Positions 1 to 9,511 are shown, numbered from the stretch's first letter. The stretch is 64,000 nucleotides of DNA from SZAS-79 sp963844255 (GCA_963844255.1 CAWJNP010000014.1:82950-146949), one strand, 5' to 3'. Numbers and translations are program-made. Notes: generated by a model not told the origin, from the sequence alone.

Positions 1-184
1 TCATCAACTCCGGATCGATCGACGGGCGGCCCGTGTGGCTGTAGTACGGCGCGAGGTGGCGGCGCAGGTCGCTCAGGTCGAGGAACCGATCAATGCCGCG
101 TAAGAGGTGATTCTGAGGAACATGGTCCTCAAGATTGAACGAGTAGAACAGGCGATCTTGGCCGCCACCATTCTGTCCCATCAT
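1..184 (-). CDS. IS1182-type transposase, N-terminal part
   Basis: The 61 visible codons start MMGQNGGGQDRLFYSFNLED and continue with the HLLRGIDRFLDLSDLR and SHTGRPSIDPELM motifs. These are typical of the N-terminal DUF772 region of IS1182/IS5-group DDE transposases, which cut and join element ends. The gene is truncated only by the window edge, and the catalytic residues lie outside. Two adjacent ATG codons (184-182 and 181-179) can start it. No frameshift is visible in the part shown. Confidence 0.75.
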   Translation of the reverse strand, partial: MMGQNGGGQDRLFYSFNLEDHVPQNHLLRGIDRFLDLSDLRRHLAPYYSHTGRPSIDPELM

Positions 185-276
185 CTCGCAGCCCTCCGTC
201 AATGCACTGAAAATTCAGACAAATTGCATCCGAAAAAATTCAATGCACGAGAGAGTTTTTCAACAGAATAGGCCGG
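1..276 (-). mobile_element. IS1182-like insertion sequence, one end
   Basis: A transposase gene runs leftward off the window from position 184. About 70 bases upstream of its start lies GTTTTTCAACAGAATAGGCC (255-274), which resembles the terminal inverted repeats of IS1182-type elements (seen read outward as GGCC...CTGTTGAAAAAC). I therefore place the element's outer end near 276. The other end, target duplications and completeness cannot be judged because the element continues outside the window. Confidence 0.6.
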
Positions 277-303
277 CTGCAGACGATTGGCAGGCCTTCG
301 TAC

Positions 304-325
304 TTGTCATATCTGACAATATACT
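304..325 (+). promoter_or_regulatory. Perfect TTGTCA/TGACAA palindrome overlapping a -10-like hexamer
   Basis: TTGTCATATCTGACAA (304-319) is a perfect inverted repeat with 6-bp arms and a 4-bp centre. It is followed at once by TATACT (320-325), which could be a -10 box for the GST-like gene starting at 421. Operators of this shape are typical of GntR-family (FCD) repressors. No GntR gene lies in the window, so the regulator is unknown. Confidence 0.4.
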
Positions 326-420
326 GATTCGATTCAAGAGACTGCTTCCGACCCGGACATTAAAACCGGGACCGGGGAGCCGGTGTCAGGTAAATTCCCT
401 CTCTGAACACACGAGGAGCG

Positions 421-1230
421 ATGATGGAAGGCCCCGCCGCTGCATCGGCACCATGCCGCCTCTTTTATCATCGCGCGTCGAGCGCATCCTTGAGGGTCAC
501 CCTTTATCTGCGTTGTCGCGGCGTGCCAGCGTCTTGGGTCGAGCTGGTGAGCACCGGCCTCGAGACAGACCACAGGGGCATCCTGGTATTCACCATGCCT
601 GCCGGCGATCCGGAAACGGATAAGCTTGGCACCCGGGACTTGAAAGCATTCAATCCCGATGGGCGCGTGCCGATTCTCCTGTTGCCCGATGGCCGCAAGA
701 TGACCCAGTCGGGGCCGATTGTGGATTTTATCGAAGAGTCGCTGGTCGCCGGCACCGGCCATCCCTTGTTGCCTGCGGACCCGTGGCTGCGAGCGGAGGC
801 ACGCCGCATAATGTGGATCATTTCTGCGGACACTCAGCCTTATCAGAACATCCCTTTCATCATCCAGGCCATGAGCGAGTGGGGAATGGTCAAGGCCGAC
901 CCCACGACGCATCCGCTGCGGATGCATTTCATTCGACGCGAGTTCGGCGCAATCGAGACAATCCTGGCCAAGTGCGCGGGAAGGTTTGCTGTCGGCGACG
1001 ACGTCACCCTGGCCGACTGTTTCCTGGTTCCACAGATACGTAACGCGCTACTGGCAGGAATACGCATGGCGGACGAGTTTCCGCGCCTCAACCGGGTCTG
1101 GGAGCACCTGCTCGAGGTGCCGGAGATCATTGCCGTGCTGGAAGACGCGGGCGGCATCGTGCAGCCCTTCGCCTTCGACGCGGAGCGGTTCGAAGTCTAC
1201 GCGCAGACGTTTTCCCATAGCGGACCGTGA
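421..1230 (+). CDS. Glutathione S-transferase family protein
   Basis: A 269-residue soluble protein with a thioredoxin-fold N-terminal half and a helical GST C-terminal half. Visible marks are the SSASLRVTLYLR segment near residue 20 (the Ser-containing glutathione site of zeta/theta-like GSTs), the cis-proline segment GRVPILLLPDG near residue 80 and TQSGPIVDFIEES just after it. The C-terminal VGDDVTLADCFLVPQ is the GST N-capping/hydrophobic motif. It is longer than the usual 200-220 residues because of a 15-residue N-terminal extension and an insert near residues 55-75. An AGGAG box precedes the ATG. It stands alone, next to the IS end, with a possible GntR-type operator upstream. Substrate unknown; maleylacetoacetate isomerase-like activity is possible but not shown. 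Confidence 0.75.
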   Translation: MMEGPAAASAPCRLFYHRASSASLRVTLYLRCRGVPASWVELVSTGLETDHRGILVFTMPAGDPETDKLGTRDLKAFNPDGRVPILLLPDGRKMTQSGPIVDFIEESLVAGTGHPLLPADPWLRAEARRIMWIISADTQPYQNIPFIIQAMSEWGMVKADPTTHPLRMHFIRREFGAIETILAKCAGRFAVGDDVTLADCFLVPQIRNALLAGIRMADEFPRLNRVWEHLLEVPEIIAVLEDAGGIVQPFAFDAERFEVYAQTFSHSGP

Positions 1231-1291
1231 CGCGACAACGAATAGTGATCGCGTACGTGAAGGAAATTGACCGGGCCGGGGCGCTGCTCCA

Positions 1292-2605
1292 CTAACGCGT
1301 CGTATCTGCGAGGCGGGCGAACGCCTTTGTGAAAAAATCGGTGCTGCCGAAGTTGCCCGATTTCAGCGCGAGGTGCACGAGCGCCCCGGCGGCCGCACTC
1401 GAATGCGCTGCGGTCCAGGGAACACCCGGGTCGATCTGCGGACCGATACTCATCTGCTGCACGCCCAGCGCCTGCACCACCGCGCCCGAGGTTTCCCCGC
1501 CTGCGACGAGCAACTGGCGCACGCCGGACTCGACCAGGCCGACGGCGACCCGCGACAGCGTTTCTTCCACCAGGCGCCCGGCCTCGGCCACGCCCAGCCT
1601 GGCCTGCACGGCCTGTACCGCAGTTGGTTCCGCCGTGGCGTAGACCAGCACCGGACCATTGGGGAGCAACGGCCGCGCCCAGGCGAGCGCCTGCGCCGCG
1701 ACATCCGCGCCCGAGGCAATCGCAAGTGGATCGACTGCGAAGGCCGAACCGCCACGTTGCATGAAATCCTGCACCTGCGCGTTGGTGGCGAGCGAACAGC
1801 TTCCCGAGACCACGGCACGCAGGCCCGTCGCAGGAGGTAACAGGTCGGCGCGCGTGGAAGACGAGATGCGTGCCGGCCAGTTCTGCGGCAGCCCCACGGC
1901 GATGCCCGACCCCGCGGTCACCAGTTTCATGCCGGCCAGGGCGCGGCCGATCTGCGCCAGGTCGGTGTTCGCCACCGCATCGACCACCGCGACACCGATG
2001 CCCTGCGCGCGAAGCTCCGCGAAGCGCATGGCGATCGAGTCGCTACCGCGCGACACCACCTCGTGTGCCACCAACCCCACCTTGCGCCGCGTCTGCGCCT
2101 GCATCACGCGTACGAGATTCGCATCGGTCATCGGCGTGAGCGGATGGTTGCGCATGCCGGAATCCGACAACAGCACATCGCCGACGAACAAATGCCCCTT
2201 GAACACCGTGCGCTGGTTTTCCGGAAACGCGGGACAGGCGATGGTGAAGCCCTGATCCTTGCCGTGCAGCGCGTCGAGCAGCGCATCGGTCACCGGCCCG
2301 ATGTTGCCCGCCGGGGTGGAATCGAAGGTGGAGCAGTACTTGAAGTAGATCTGTTCCGCGCCCTGCGCCTCGAGCCAGCGCAGCGCATCGAGCGACTGCG
2401 CCACCGCCTCGGCCGACGCGATGGTGCGGGATTTCAGCGCGACCACGATCGCATCGGCATCGATCGGCGCCGCGCCCGCTGCAGGCACGCCGATGGTCTG
2501 CACGCTGCGCAATCCGCTGCGCACGAGGTTGTTCGCGAGGTCGGTGGCGCCGGTGAAATCGTCGGCGATGCAGCCGAGCAGCGGCCGCCTGGCACCCGCC
2601 ATCAT
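1292..2605 (-). CDS. otnK: 3-oxo-tetronate kinase OtnK (four-carbon acid sugar kinase)
   Basis: A 437-residue protein of the DUF1537/OtnK family, which phosphorylates 3-oxo-tetronates (from threonate or erythronate) at O4 using ATP. The N-terminal sugar-acid domain shows GCIADDFTGATDLANNL. The C-terminal nucleotide-binding domain shows LLVAGGETSGAVVQALG. Length is normal for the family. Its start overlaps the end of ltnD (2602-2605), so it is probably translationally coupled as the last gene of a three-gene leftward operon. The usual partner aldolase (OtnC) and isomerase (OtnI) are not in the window. The pairing with LtnD strongly supports a four-carbon acid sugar route. Confidence 0.9.
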   Translation of the reverse strand: MMAGARRPLLGCIADDFTGATDLANNLVRSGLRSVQTIGVPAAGAAPIDADAIVVALKSRTIASAEAVAQSLDALRWLEAQGAEQIYFKYCSTFDSTPAGNIGPVTDALLDALHGKDQGFTIACPAFPENQRTVFKGHLFVGDVLLSDSGMRNHPLTPMTDANLVRVMQAQTRRKVGLVAHEVVSRGSDSIAMRFAELRAQGIGVAVVDAVANTDLAQIGRALAGMKLVTAGSGIAVGLPQNWPARISSSTRADLLPPATGLRAVVSGSCSLATNAQVQDFMQRGGSAFAVDPLAIASGADVAAQALAWARPLLPNGPVLVYATAEPTAVQAVQARLGVAEAGRLVEETLSRVAVGLVESGVRQLLVAGGETSGAVVQALGVQQMSIGPQIDPGVPWTAAHSSAAAGALVHLALKSGNFGSTDFFTKAFARLADTTR

Positions 2606-3498
2606 TTCGCCTTCGGCAGTTCGATGCCGGGGAAGATCTTGATCACCGCCGAATCGTCCTCGCGCGCATGCCCGGCCGTGGAAGCCTGCATGAACATCTG
2701 GTGCGCGGTGGCCGAGAGCGGCAGCGGAAACTTGCTCGCGCGCGCGGTGTCCAGCACGAGGCCGAGGTCCTTCACGAAAATATCGACCGCCGAAAGCGGC
2801 GTGTAGTCGCCGGCAATCACATGCGCCATGCGGTTCTCGAACATCCAGCTGTTGCCCGCGCTGTGGGTGATGACTTCATACAGGTCCTTTGCCTCGACGC
2901 CTTCGCGCAGCCCGAGTGCCATCGCCTCGGCGGCAGCGGCGATGTGCACACCGGCCAGCAGCTGGTTGATGATCTTCACCTTGCTGCCGTTGCCCGCGCG
3001 GTCGCCCAGCCGGTAGACCTTGGCGGCCATCGCATCGAGCAGGCGCCCGGCCTTTGTATAGGCCTCGGGGCTGCCGGCGCTCATCATCGTCATTTCGCCG
3101 GAGGCCGCCTTGGCCGCGCCACCTGAGATCGGCGCATCCAGATACAGGAGGCCCTTGGCATTCAGCCGCGCTTCGAGGGCGATCGACCAGTTGGGATCCA
3201 CGGTGGAGCACATGACGAAGAGGCTGCTCTTCTTCATCGCGGCAGCTGCGCCGTGTTCGCCGAACAGCACTTCTTCGGTCTGCGCGGCATTCACGAGCAC
3301 GCCCACCACCACCTCGCAGGCGGCACCGACTTCGGCCGGGCTGGCACAGGCCACGCCGCCCTCGGCTGCAAATGCCTGCACCGCCTCGGCACGGATGTCG
3401 TACACATGCACCGTGAAACCCGCGCGGCGCAGCGACCCCGCCATGCCCCGGCCCATCGCACCCAGACCGATCAAACCGACATTCGTTATCTGATTCAT
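2602..3498 (-). CDS. ltnD: L-threonate dehydrogenase-like protein LtnD (3-hydroxyisobutyrate dehydrogenase family)
   Basis: A 298-residue NAD-dependent beta-hydroxyacid dehydrogenase. The Rossmann motif GLIGLGAMGRGMAGSLRRAG is at residues 8-27, the substrate motif DAPISGGAAKAASG near 120, and the catalytic lysine lies in NGSKVKIINQLLAG near residue 175. LtnD enzymes oxidise the C2 hydroxyl of L-threonate to the 2-keto acid, which OtnI isomerises before OtnK acts. The start at 3498 is fixed by a 4-bp overlap with the upstream hydrolase gene. Adjacency to otnK supports threonate/erythronate over 3-hydroxyisobutyrate or tartronate semialdehyde as substrate. Confidence 0.85.
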   Translation of the reverse strand: MNQITNVGLIGLGAMGRGMAGSLRRAGFTVHVYDIRAEAVQAFAAEGGVACASPAEVGAACEVVVGVLVNAAQTEEVLFGEHGAAAAMKKSSLFVMCSTVDPNWSIALEARLNAKGLLYLDAPISGGAAKAASGEMTMMSAGSPEAYTKAGRLLDAMAAKVYRLGDRAGNGSKVKIINQLLAGVHIAAAAEAMALGLREGVEAKDLYEVITHSAGNSWMFENRMAHVIAGDYTPLSAVDIFVKDLGLVLDTARASKFPLPLSATAHQMFMQASTAGHAREDDSAVIKIFPGIELPKAK

Positions 3499-4769
3499 CG
3501 CGCCTCCACGCCGCACCATTCGGCGACGAACAGCGCCAGCGTCTGCGTGACGCGGCGCATCGATTCGAGCTCCACGCGCTCGTCGAACGCGTGGATGTTC
3601 TCCGCCGTCGGACCGTACACCAGCGCGGGGATGCCTGCATACAGGCCGTAGAAGCGCGCATCCGTCGTACCGGTGCCTGCGCGTTGTTCCAGCGGCGCAC
3701 CTGCAATGCCGGCATGGCATTTTTCCAGCAGCAGCTGCGCATCGCTGCCCTGCGGCAGCACATAGCCCTCGGCCTGAAAGCCGTGGTACACGACCTGCGG
3801 CGGATTCTGCGACAGGAACGCGTCCTTCTTCGCCGCCGCGGCCACCGTGGCCTCGACCTCGTTTCGAACTTCGGCAAGATCCTCGCCCGGATACAGTCCG
3901 ATGCGCATGTCGAAGGTGCACCAGGCCGGCACGCTGGAGGTCCAGTCGCCGCCCTCGATCTTGCTGACCACGAAATTGATCGGATGCGCGTGGCCCTCGA
4001 ACGCCGGGTGTTTTTTCTCGTTCCAGCGGTGCTCGAGTTCGTGCAGCGCGGTGATGATCGGAAAGCAGGCCTCGATCGCGTTCGACCCCGTGCCCGCGAC
4101 CGCGACGTGCACCGGCCGCCCGCGCACCTTGACCTGGAACCACATCACCCCGACCTGGGCCGCGCCCAGCGTGCCGCCCGAGGGCTCGGTGATCAGCGCG
4201 GCCTCGGCGCGGTAGCCGCGTTGCAGGCAGGCCAGCGCCCCGTTGCCGGTGCACTCTTCCTCGATCACCGACTGCACATAGACGTCGGCCGCGGGCGCCA
4301 GGCCGGTCTTCGCCAGCGCATCCAGCGCAAACAGGTTGGCGGCGAGCCCCGCCTTCATGTCGCCCGCGCCGCGGCCGTGCATCCAGCCGTCGATGATCTT
4401 CGGCGCGAACGGCGGCTCGATCCACATGTCCAGGGGCCCGGTGGGCACCACATCGATGTGGCCGTTGAGGATCAGCGAGCGGCCGGCGGGCTTCTTCGGG
4501 CGATGGGCGCCGACCACGTTCCAGGCGTTGTCGTAGGACACCGCCACCGGGGAAAAGCCCGGCAGGTGGGAGATATCCTCCACCGCGACCTTCCAGCGGT
4601 CGACCGCGAGGCCGCGCGCCTGCATCGCGCGGGCCATGTAGTCCTGCGCACTGGCCTCCTGGCCACGGGTCGAGGGAAAGCGCGTGAGGTCGGCCAGGAA
4701 TTCGACCTGGGCATCGAACCCCTCGTCGACGGCGCGCAGGAGTTTCTGGGAAAGATCGGGGGCAAGCAT
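3495..4769 (-). CDS. M20 family metallohydrolase (ArgE/DapE/ACY1 type)
   Basis: A 424-residue zinc hydrolase that removes acyl groups from amino acids or related amides in the cytoplasm. Metal and catalytic motifs are visible in order: LNGHIDVVP (His and Asp), HGRGAGDMKAG (bridging Asp), EEECTGNGALACL (catalytic and metal Glu), then ITEPSG and the dimerisation-domain RGRPVHVAVAG. I chose ATG 4769 (MLAPDLSQK) over an upstream in-frame start because the extra 30 residues show no domain. It is the first gene of the operon with ltnD and otnK, so its substrate may be an N-acyl or amide precursor that feeds that pathway. This last step is inference. Confidence 0.8.
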   Translation of the reverse strand: MLAPDLSQKLLRAVDEGFDAQVEFLADLTRFPSTRGQEASAQDYMARAMQARGLAVDRWKVAVEDISHLPGFSPVAVSYDNAWNVVGAHRPKKPAGRSLILNGHIDVVPTGPLDMWIEPPFAPKIIDGWMHGRGAGDMKAGLAANLFALDALAKTGLAPAADVYVQSVIEEECTGNGALACLQRGYRAEAALITEPSGGTLGAAQVGVMWFQVKVRGRPVHVAVAGTGSNAIEACFPIITALHELEHRWNEKKHPAFEGHAHPINFVVSKIEGGDWTSSVPAWCTFDMRIGLYPGEDLAEVRNEVEATVAAAAKKDAFLSQNPPQVVYHGFQAEGYVLPQGSDAQLLLEKCHAGIAGAPLEQRAGTGTTDARFYGLYAGIPALVYGPTAENIHAFDERVELESMRRVTQTLALFVAEWCGVEAR

Positions 4770-4975
4770 CTGGGGATCTCCGGAACATGGTGCATGGTGT
4801 ACGGCCGCGCCGGTCCGGGCCGGGCCTGGAACACGGCGGTTTCGTGGATTTTCCCCCAATCCCTGCGACCGTGCCCGGCGAAATACCCGCCGCCCGCTTG
4901 ACGTGAGTCAAACCTGCCTTCCCAATGCCCGCTACGTTCAAGGTGAGGCACTGAACAACAACAAGGGAGAGCCAC

Positions 4976-5628
4976 ATGTCAGCCCGATTGATCGGCCGGC
5001 TGATCGCCGCGATTTCACCACGCAGCGACGACTATTTCACCCTGTTCAACGAACTGACCGCGTGCACGGTGCGCGGCGCGAAGCTGCTCGCCAAGATGAG
5101 TTCGGTGCAGGATCCGGTTGCGTTCAACCAGTTGTTTTCCGACATCCAGCGCACCGAGAGCGAAGCCGACGCGGTGACGAAGACCATCTTCGTGTCCCTG
5201 CACAAGTCCTTCATCACCCCGTTCGACCGCGGCGAGATCCGCGACCTCGCCATGGCGCTGGACGACATGATCGACTGCATGGAGGACATCCCCCAGCGCG
5301 CCAAGCTCTACGGCCCCGGCGGATTCACGCCCGAAATGGCGGCGCTCGGCCAGATCAGCCTGCGTGCCACGGAAAAGGTGCAGGAGGCGGTGACGCTGCT
5401 CTCGGACATGAAGAACGCCGAGCGGATCCTGAAGATCTGCCAGGAAATCGGCGACATCGAGAGCGAGGCCGACAGCATCATGCGCGCCGGGATCGAGCGC
5501 CTGTTTGCCGAAAACACCGACGCGCGCAAGCTGATCCGTGACAAGGAACTCTACGAACTGTTCGAGGAGGCCGTCGACCGCAGCCAGGATGCGTCCGACG
5601 TGATCCACGGCGTCGTGCTCGAACGCAT

Positions 5629-5632
<4 letters not shown>
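4976..5632 (+). CDS. DUF47/PhoU-like phosphate transport accessory protein
   Basis: A 218-residue all-helical protein of the DUF47 (PhoU-like, YkaA) family, which pairs with PiT-type phosphate transporters and is thought to control them. Visible family marks include the N-terminal segment around residues 15-35, the FDRGEIRDLAMALDDMID helix near 80-97 and the IESEAD metal-cluster motif near 160. A second ESEAD lies near residue 60, giving the two-fold PhoU pattern. Its stop overlaps the pit start by 4 bases. The 206 bases upstream, shared with the divergent M20 operon, contain the palindrome TTGACGTGAGTCAA (4898-4911). Confidence 0.88.
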
Positions 5633-6633
<1,001 letters not shown>

Positions 6634-6642
6634 CGCGGCGTC

Positions 6643-7290
6643 CTAGACGAAGGGCGGCGCCAGCTTCTCGGTCGCGAGCACGCGCTGCACTGCGGGGCGT
6701 GCAAGCATGCGCTCCAGGAACGCCCCGAGCTGCGGCAGGCTGCGCGCCGGGCGCGGAAAACCGCGCGACCAGCGGCAGAGCATGAAGGCGTAGGGGTCGA
6801 GCACGCTGAACTGCGAACCCAGGAACCAGTCCGCGCCGTGGGACGCGAACTGCGCCTCCATCTGGTCGACGAGGGCGTTCACCTTCGCTTCGGCCTGTGC
6901 CTTCACCTGCGCGGCGGCTGCCGCGTCACCGTTGTTCACCCAGCGCTCCGGGTAGAAGTAGACGATCAGCGTCGCCTGCAGGGTGTTGGTCATCCACATG
7001 AGCCACTTGTAACACTGCGCCCGCTCGGGCGTGCCCAGCGGCGGCGCGAGGCGGGCCGCGGGGTGGGTGTCGGCCAGGTGCAGCGCGATCGCCGCCGTCT
7101 CGTAGAGCACGAGGTCGGCGCCGACCAGCACCGGGATCAGGCCGTTGGGGTTGAGCTTCAGATACTCCGGCGTCTTGTGTGCGAGGTTGGCGCGATCGAC
7201 GTAGTTGAGCTCGAACGCGAGGCCCAGCTCCTCGAGGATCATGTGCGGGGTCATGCTGGCATTGCCGGGGAAATAGTGCAGCTGGAGCAT
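6643..7290 (-). CDS. Glutathione S-transferase family protein
   Basis: A 215-residue canonical beta-class-like GST. The N-terminal thioredoxin domain has HYFPGNASMTPHMILEELGL, the cis-Pro motif NPNGLIPVLVG near residue 50 and YETAAIALHLAD near residue 65. The C-terminal domain carries FLGSQFSVLDPYAFMLCRW. An AGGAGG box lies 6 bases before the ATG. The GTATCGATAC palindrome at 7308-7325 sits 18-35 bases upstream, where it could act as an operator. It is convergent with pit. Substrate unknown. Confidence 0.85.
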   Translation of the reverse strand: MLQLHYFPGNASMTPHMILEELGLAFELNYVDRANLAHKTPEYLKLNPNGLIPVLVGADLVLYETAAIALHLADTHPAARLAPPLGTPERAQCYKWLMWMTNTLQATLIVYFYPERWVNNGDAAAAAQVKAQAEAKVNALVDQMEAQFASHGADWFLGSQFSVLDPYAFMLCRWSRGFPRPARSLPQLGAFLERMLARPAVQRVLATEKLAPPFV

Positions 7291-7307
7291 GGCGCCTCCT
7301 CTGGCTA

Positions 7308-7325
7308 GTGTATCGATACCGATAC
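7308..7325. repeat. GTATCGGTATCGATACAC intergenic repeat, copy 1
   Basis: GTGTATCGATACCGATAC, read on the minus strand as GTATCGGTATCGATACAC, contains the perfect palindrome GTATCGATAC plus a direct GTATCG half. The same 18-mer occurs exactly at 42083-42100, and a diverged form lies at 33673-33690. Here it lies in the promoter region of the GST gene. It may be a repressor operator or a dispersed intergenic repeat. Confidence 0.6.
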
Positions 7326-7342
7326 TTCAGTTGACAGGAAAC

Positions 7343-7370
7343 CCGCTCAGGGAGCGGAGTTTTCTGTTTT
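7343..7370 (+). terminator. Possible intrinsic terminator hairpin
   Basis: CCGCTC-AGG-GAGCGG forms a 6-bp stem followed on the plus strand by a T-rich stretch (AGTTTTCTGTTTT). No plus-strand gene ends just upstream (pit ends 700 bases away), so its use is unclear. The core AACCCGCTCAGGGAGC (7340-7355) recurs exactly at 47053-47068, so it may instead be part of a small repeat. Confidence 0.35.
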
Positions 7371-7393
7371 AAAGTTACGGATTAGCCTCTTTT

Positions 7394-8614
7394 CTATGCA
7401 CGCGCGGGTGCCGCCCCGGCCACCTGCACCGCTTCGGGCGCGCCCGGCCGCGGCAGCCCGAGCGCGATCAGCACGCCCAGCACGTTGCCGCCCGCCGCGA
7501 TCAGCACCGCCGTGCCGTAGCCCTGGGTGCGATCGAACAGCCAGCCCGAGAGCAGCGGCAGGCAGACCGCGGCGAGGCACCAGGCGATGTAGAGCTGGCC
7601 CGCGACCCGGCCGAAGGCGTTCTTGTGCCAGTAGTGCGAGATGCAGCCCGCGGTCGAACCCGAGATGAAGCCGTAGCCCATGCCGATCATCGCCAGCGCC
7701 GGCAGCGTGGTGAGCGGACTGGGGTAGAGCGTGAGCAGCACCGCACCGGCGAGCGAACACAGGTGGGCGCCCACCGCCACCCGCGGCATCGTGTACTTGT
7801 CCACCAGCCAGCCGCCGCCGATCCGTGCCGCGGCGATCGCGCCGGTGATGAAGGTCGTGATGCCCAGCGCCGCCGCGAGCGAGCCGCCGTAGGCCGCGAC
7901 GATCCCGGCCGCCTGGCTCATCACCATCAGGCCCGCCGAGGCGGCGAGGAAGAACACCGCGAAGAGGCGCACGAACACATCCCAGCGAGGCGCGTAGGCC
8001 GCGCCCACCGCCTCGGTGGCGTCGTGCATGCGCAGGTCGGCGGCGCGGTAGAGGACGGCGGCGATGAGCGTGTTTACGGCAAGCACCGTTGCCAGGCCCG
8101 TGAGCGTCGCGCGCAGCCCGCAGCCCTGGATCGCCCAGCCGAACACCGGCGCACCGATCATCGCGCCCATCGGGTACAGGCTCACCACGAAGCCGTTGAT
8201 CAGGCCACTCTTTCCGGTGATCGTCTGGTTCACCCCCTGCTGCAGGACGATGAAACAGATCCCTGCGCCCAGACCGAACAGCAACCCGTAGCCGATCACG
8301 AACACCGCGAACGTCGCCGCCTGGGCCGTCAGCACCAGGCCGAGCGCACTGGCAGCGCCCGAGGCGAGCAACAGCAGGATCGGCGGCACCCGGTGGTACA
8401 GGCGCGGCCCGAGCACCATGCCCGCCGTCAGGCTGATGCTCGCCAGTGCGAACACCGACACCATCTCCGCGCGGCCGATGTGGAGCAGCGCCTCCATGGG
8501 TTTCAGGAACACGCTGAAGGCGTAGATCGTGCCGAACGGGAGATTGAGTGCGGTCGCCGCGGCGATCGCGCAGATCGTGCGCCGGGCGGGGGTCATGCGG
8601 TGCGGGTGGGTCAT
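7394..8614 (-). CDS. OFA-type major facilitator superfamily transporter
   Basis: A 406-residue, 12-segment inner-membrane transporter of the oxalate/formate antiporter-like (OFA) MFS group. It begins MTHPHRMTPARRTICAI and has the family's NLPFGTIYAFSVFLKPMEA in TM1. The loop motif GPRLYHRVPP, the GYGLLFGLGAGICFIVLQQG helix and the mid-protein AARIGGGWLVDKY follow. The C-terminal half has FGRVAGQLYIAWCLAA. An in-frame ATG at 8650 would add 12 Arg/Thr-rich residues; I prefer 8614. It stands alone. Substrate is probably a small carboxylate, not determined. Confidence 0.82.
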   Translation of the reverse strand: MTHPHRMTPARRTICAIAAATALNLPFGTIYAFSVFLKPMEALLHIGRAEMVSVFALASISLTAGMVLGPRLYHRVPPILLLLASGAASALGLVLTAQAATFAVFVIGYGLLFGLGAGICFIVLQQGVNQTITGKSGLINGFVVSLYPMGAMIGAPVFGWAIQGCGLRATLTGLATVLAVNTLIAAVLYRAADLRMHDATEAVGAAYAPRWDVFVRLFAVFFLAASAGLMVMSQAAGIVAAYGGSLAAALGITTFITGAIAAARIGGGWLVDKYTMPRVAVGAHLCSLAGAVLLTLYPSPLTTLPALAMIGMGYGFISGSTAGCISHYWHKNAFGRVAGQLYIAWCLAAVCLPLLSGWLFDRTQGYGTAVLIAAGGNVLGVLIALGLPRPGAPEAVQVAGAAPARA

Positions 8615-8738
8615 GCGTCGATCTGTTCTGGTTCGAGTGCGCACCATCATCGCACGCCGCGCGGGGGTTCGACTACGCAGCCGGGTACATCAGCCCCTCG
8701 CCCGTTTCGAGCAGGCTCTTCAGGCTCGCCATGGCATC

Positions 8739-8993
8739 TCAGTAATGGAAGCGCAACTGCGCGATCATCAGTGCATCACCCTCGATGCGATACACCATGC
8801 GATGTTCATCGGTGATCCGGCGTGACCAGAACCCTGAAAGCGCATGCTTCAAGGGTTCGGGTTTGCCGATTCCCGCGAAAGGCTCACGCTGTGTCTCGCG
8901 TATCAGCTTGTTGATTCGCTCGACCATGCGCTTGTCTTGCTTCTGCCAATACAGGTAGTCTTCCCATGCCTCGTCAGCGAAGACCAGCTTCAC
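8739..8993 (-). CDS. yoeB: YoeB family toxin (ribosome-dependent mRNA endonuclease)
   Basis: An 84-residue RelE/YoeB-fold toxin that cleaves mRNA in the ribosomal A site. Family marks are the start FADEAWEDYLYW, KRINKLIRE-like helix (VERINKLIRETQREPF), GIGKPEPLKHALSGFWSRRI and the C-terminal EHRMVYRI...QLRFHY with the catalytic Glu, Arg, His and terminal Tyr positions present. The gene is intact and overlaps its antitoxin by 4 bases, as usual. The antitoxin carries an apparent frameshift, which would be lethal if the toxin is active, so the frameshift is probably a sequencing error. Confidence 0.93.
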   Translation of the reverse strand: MKLVFADEAWEDYLYWQKQDKRMVERINKLIRETQREPFAGIGKPEPLKHALSGFWSRRITDEHRMVYRIEGDALMIAQLRFHY

Positions 8994-9242
8994 TTGGCCA
9001 GCTTCCGCTCAACGCCTTTGCCGGCGTTCAGTTGCGCAGCGGCCGAGAGAAGTCGCTTGGCGTTGGCGGGCGTGCGCAGGAGGTAGGCGGTTTCTTCAAG
9101 CGCCTTGTAGTCTTCGAGCGACAGCATCACGACGGACTGTTCGCCGTTGCGGGTAATGATCAGAGGCTTCGTGGTCGTTGCAAACGCGGTCCATGGCGCT
9201 GGCCAGGTTCGCACGAACGGTGGTGTAGGTAATCGCATCCAT
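8990..9242 (-). CDS. yefM: YefM family antitoxin (apparent frameshift)
   Basis: A Phd/YefM-type antitoxin of about 83 residues that neutralises YoeB and represses the operon. It reads MDAITYTTVRANLASAMDRV from ATG 9242, then jumps frame near 9167 into PLIITRNGEQSVVMLSLEDY and continues to the stop at 8990. Removing one base (an extra G between GAA and CCT) restores the family sequence ...NDHEPLIITRN. A GGAGG box lies 6 bases before the start. The N-terminal DNA-binding and C-terminal toxin-binding parts are both recognisable. Confidence 0.8.
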
Positions 9243-9255
9243 AAGGGCCTCCAGA

Positions 9256-9296
9256 TATGTACGTGTTACTGTACATACTTGACGGCTGTTTGTCCA
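9256..9296 (-). promoter_or_regulatory. yefM-yoeB promoter and operator
   Basis: TATGTAC-8 bp-GTACATA (9256-9277) is a perfect inverted repeat with the GTAC core typical of YefM operators. On the minus strand, TGGACA (9296-9291) and TACAGT (9273-9268) are spaced 17 bases apart and make a sigma70-type promoter that overlaps the operator. The autoregulated transcript would start about 20 bases before the yefM ATG. Confidence 0.65.
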
Positions 9297-9414
9297 GTCG
9301 TGCGCCGGTGCCGACGCCGAACCCCGCGTTCGGGATCGCCTCGCCGCTGGACCTGCCCGGCCGAGCCGACACGATCCCCCGTCAGCAAGGCGCGGCCACG
9401 CGGCAGAGCCGCGG

Positions 9415-9510
9415 AGGCACGCCGGCGTTGGCCGACATCGTGTATGCGCACGGCGCCACGTTTCGCGCCGCGCACGCACTGTGCTCCGTCGGCCCCGGCC
9501 ACCCACGTTG
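9415..9510 (+). pseudogene. Remnant of an IS91-type transposase N-terminus
   Basis: About 30 codons read GGTPALADIVYAHGATFRAA and HALCS, close to the start of IS91-family (Y2) transposases, which begin with an LAEIVRAHGE-like helix before a zinc-binding domain. The reading frame stops at 9511 and nothing downstream continues the protein. It lies just before a cassette-like array, so it may mark an old insertion. Recognition rests on a short segment only. Confidence 0.35.
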
Positions 9511-9511
9511 A

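Noticed and set aside
8677..8736. A short minus-strand frame (MASLKSLLETGEGLMYPAA) between yoeB and the transporter
   Set aside because: Nineteen codons without a recognisable family or ribosome site; perhaps a gene tail, but nothing supports a call.
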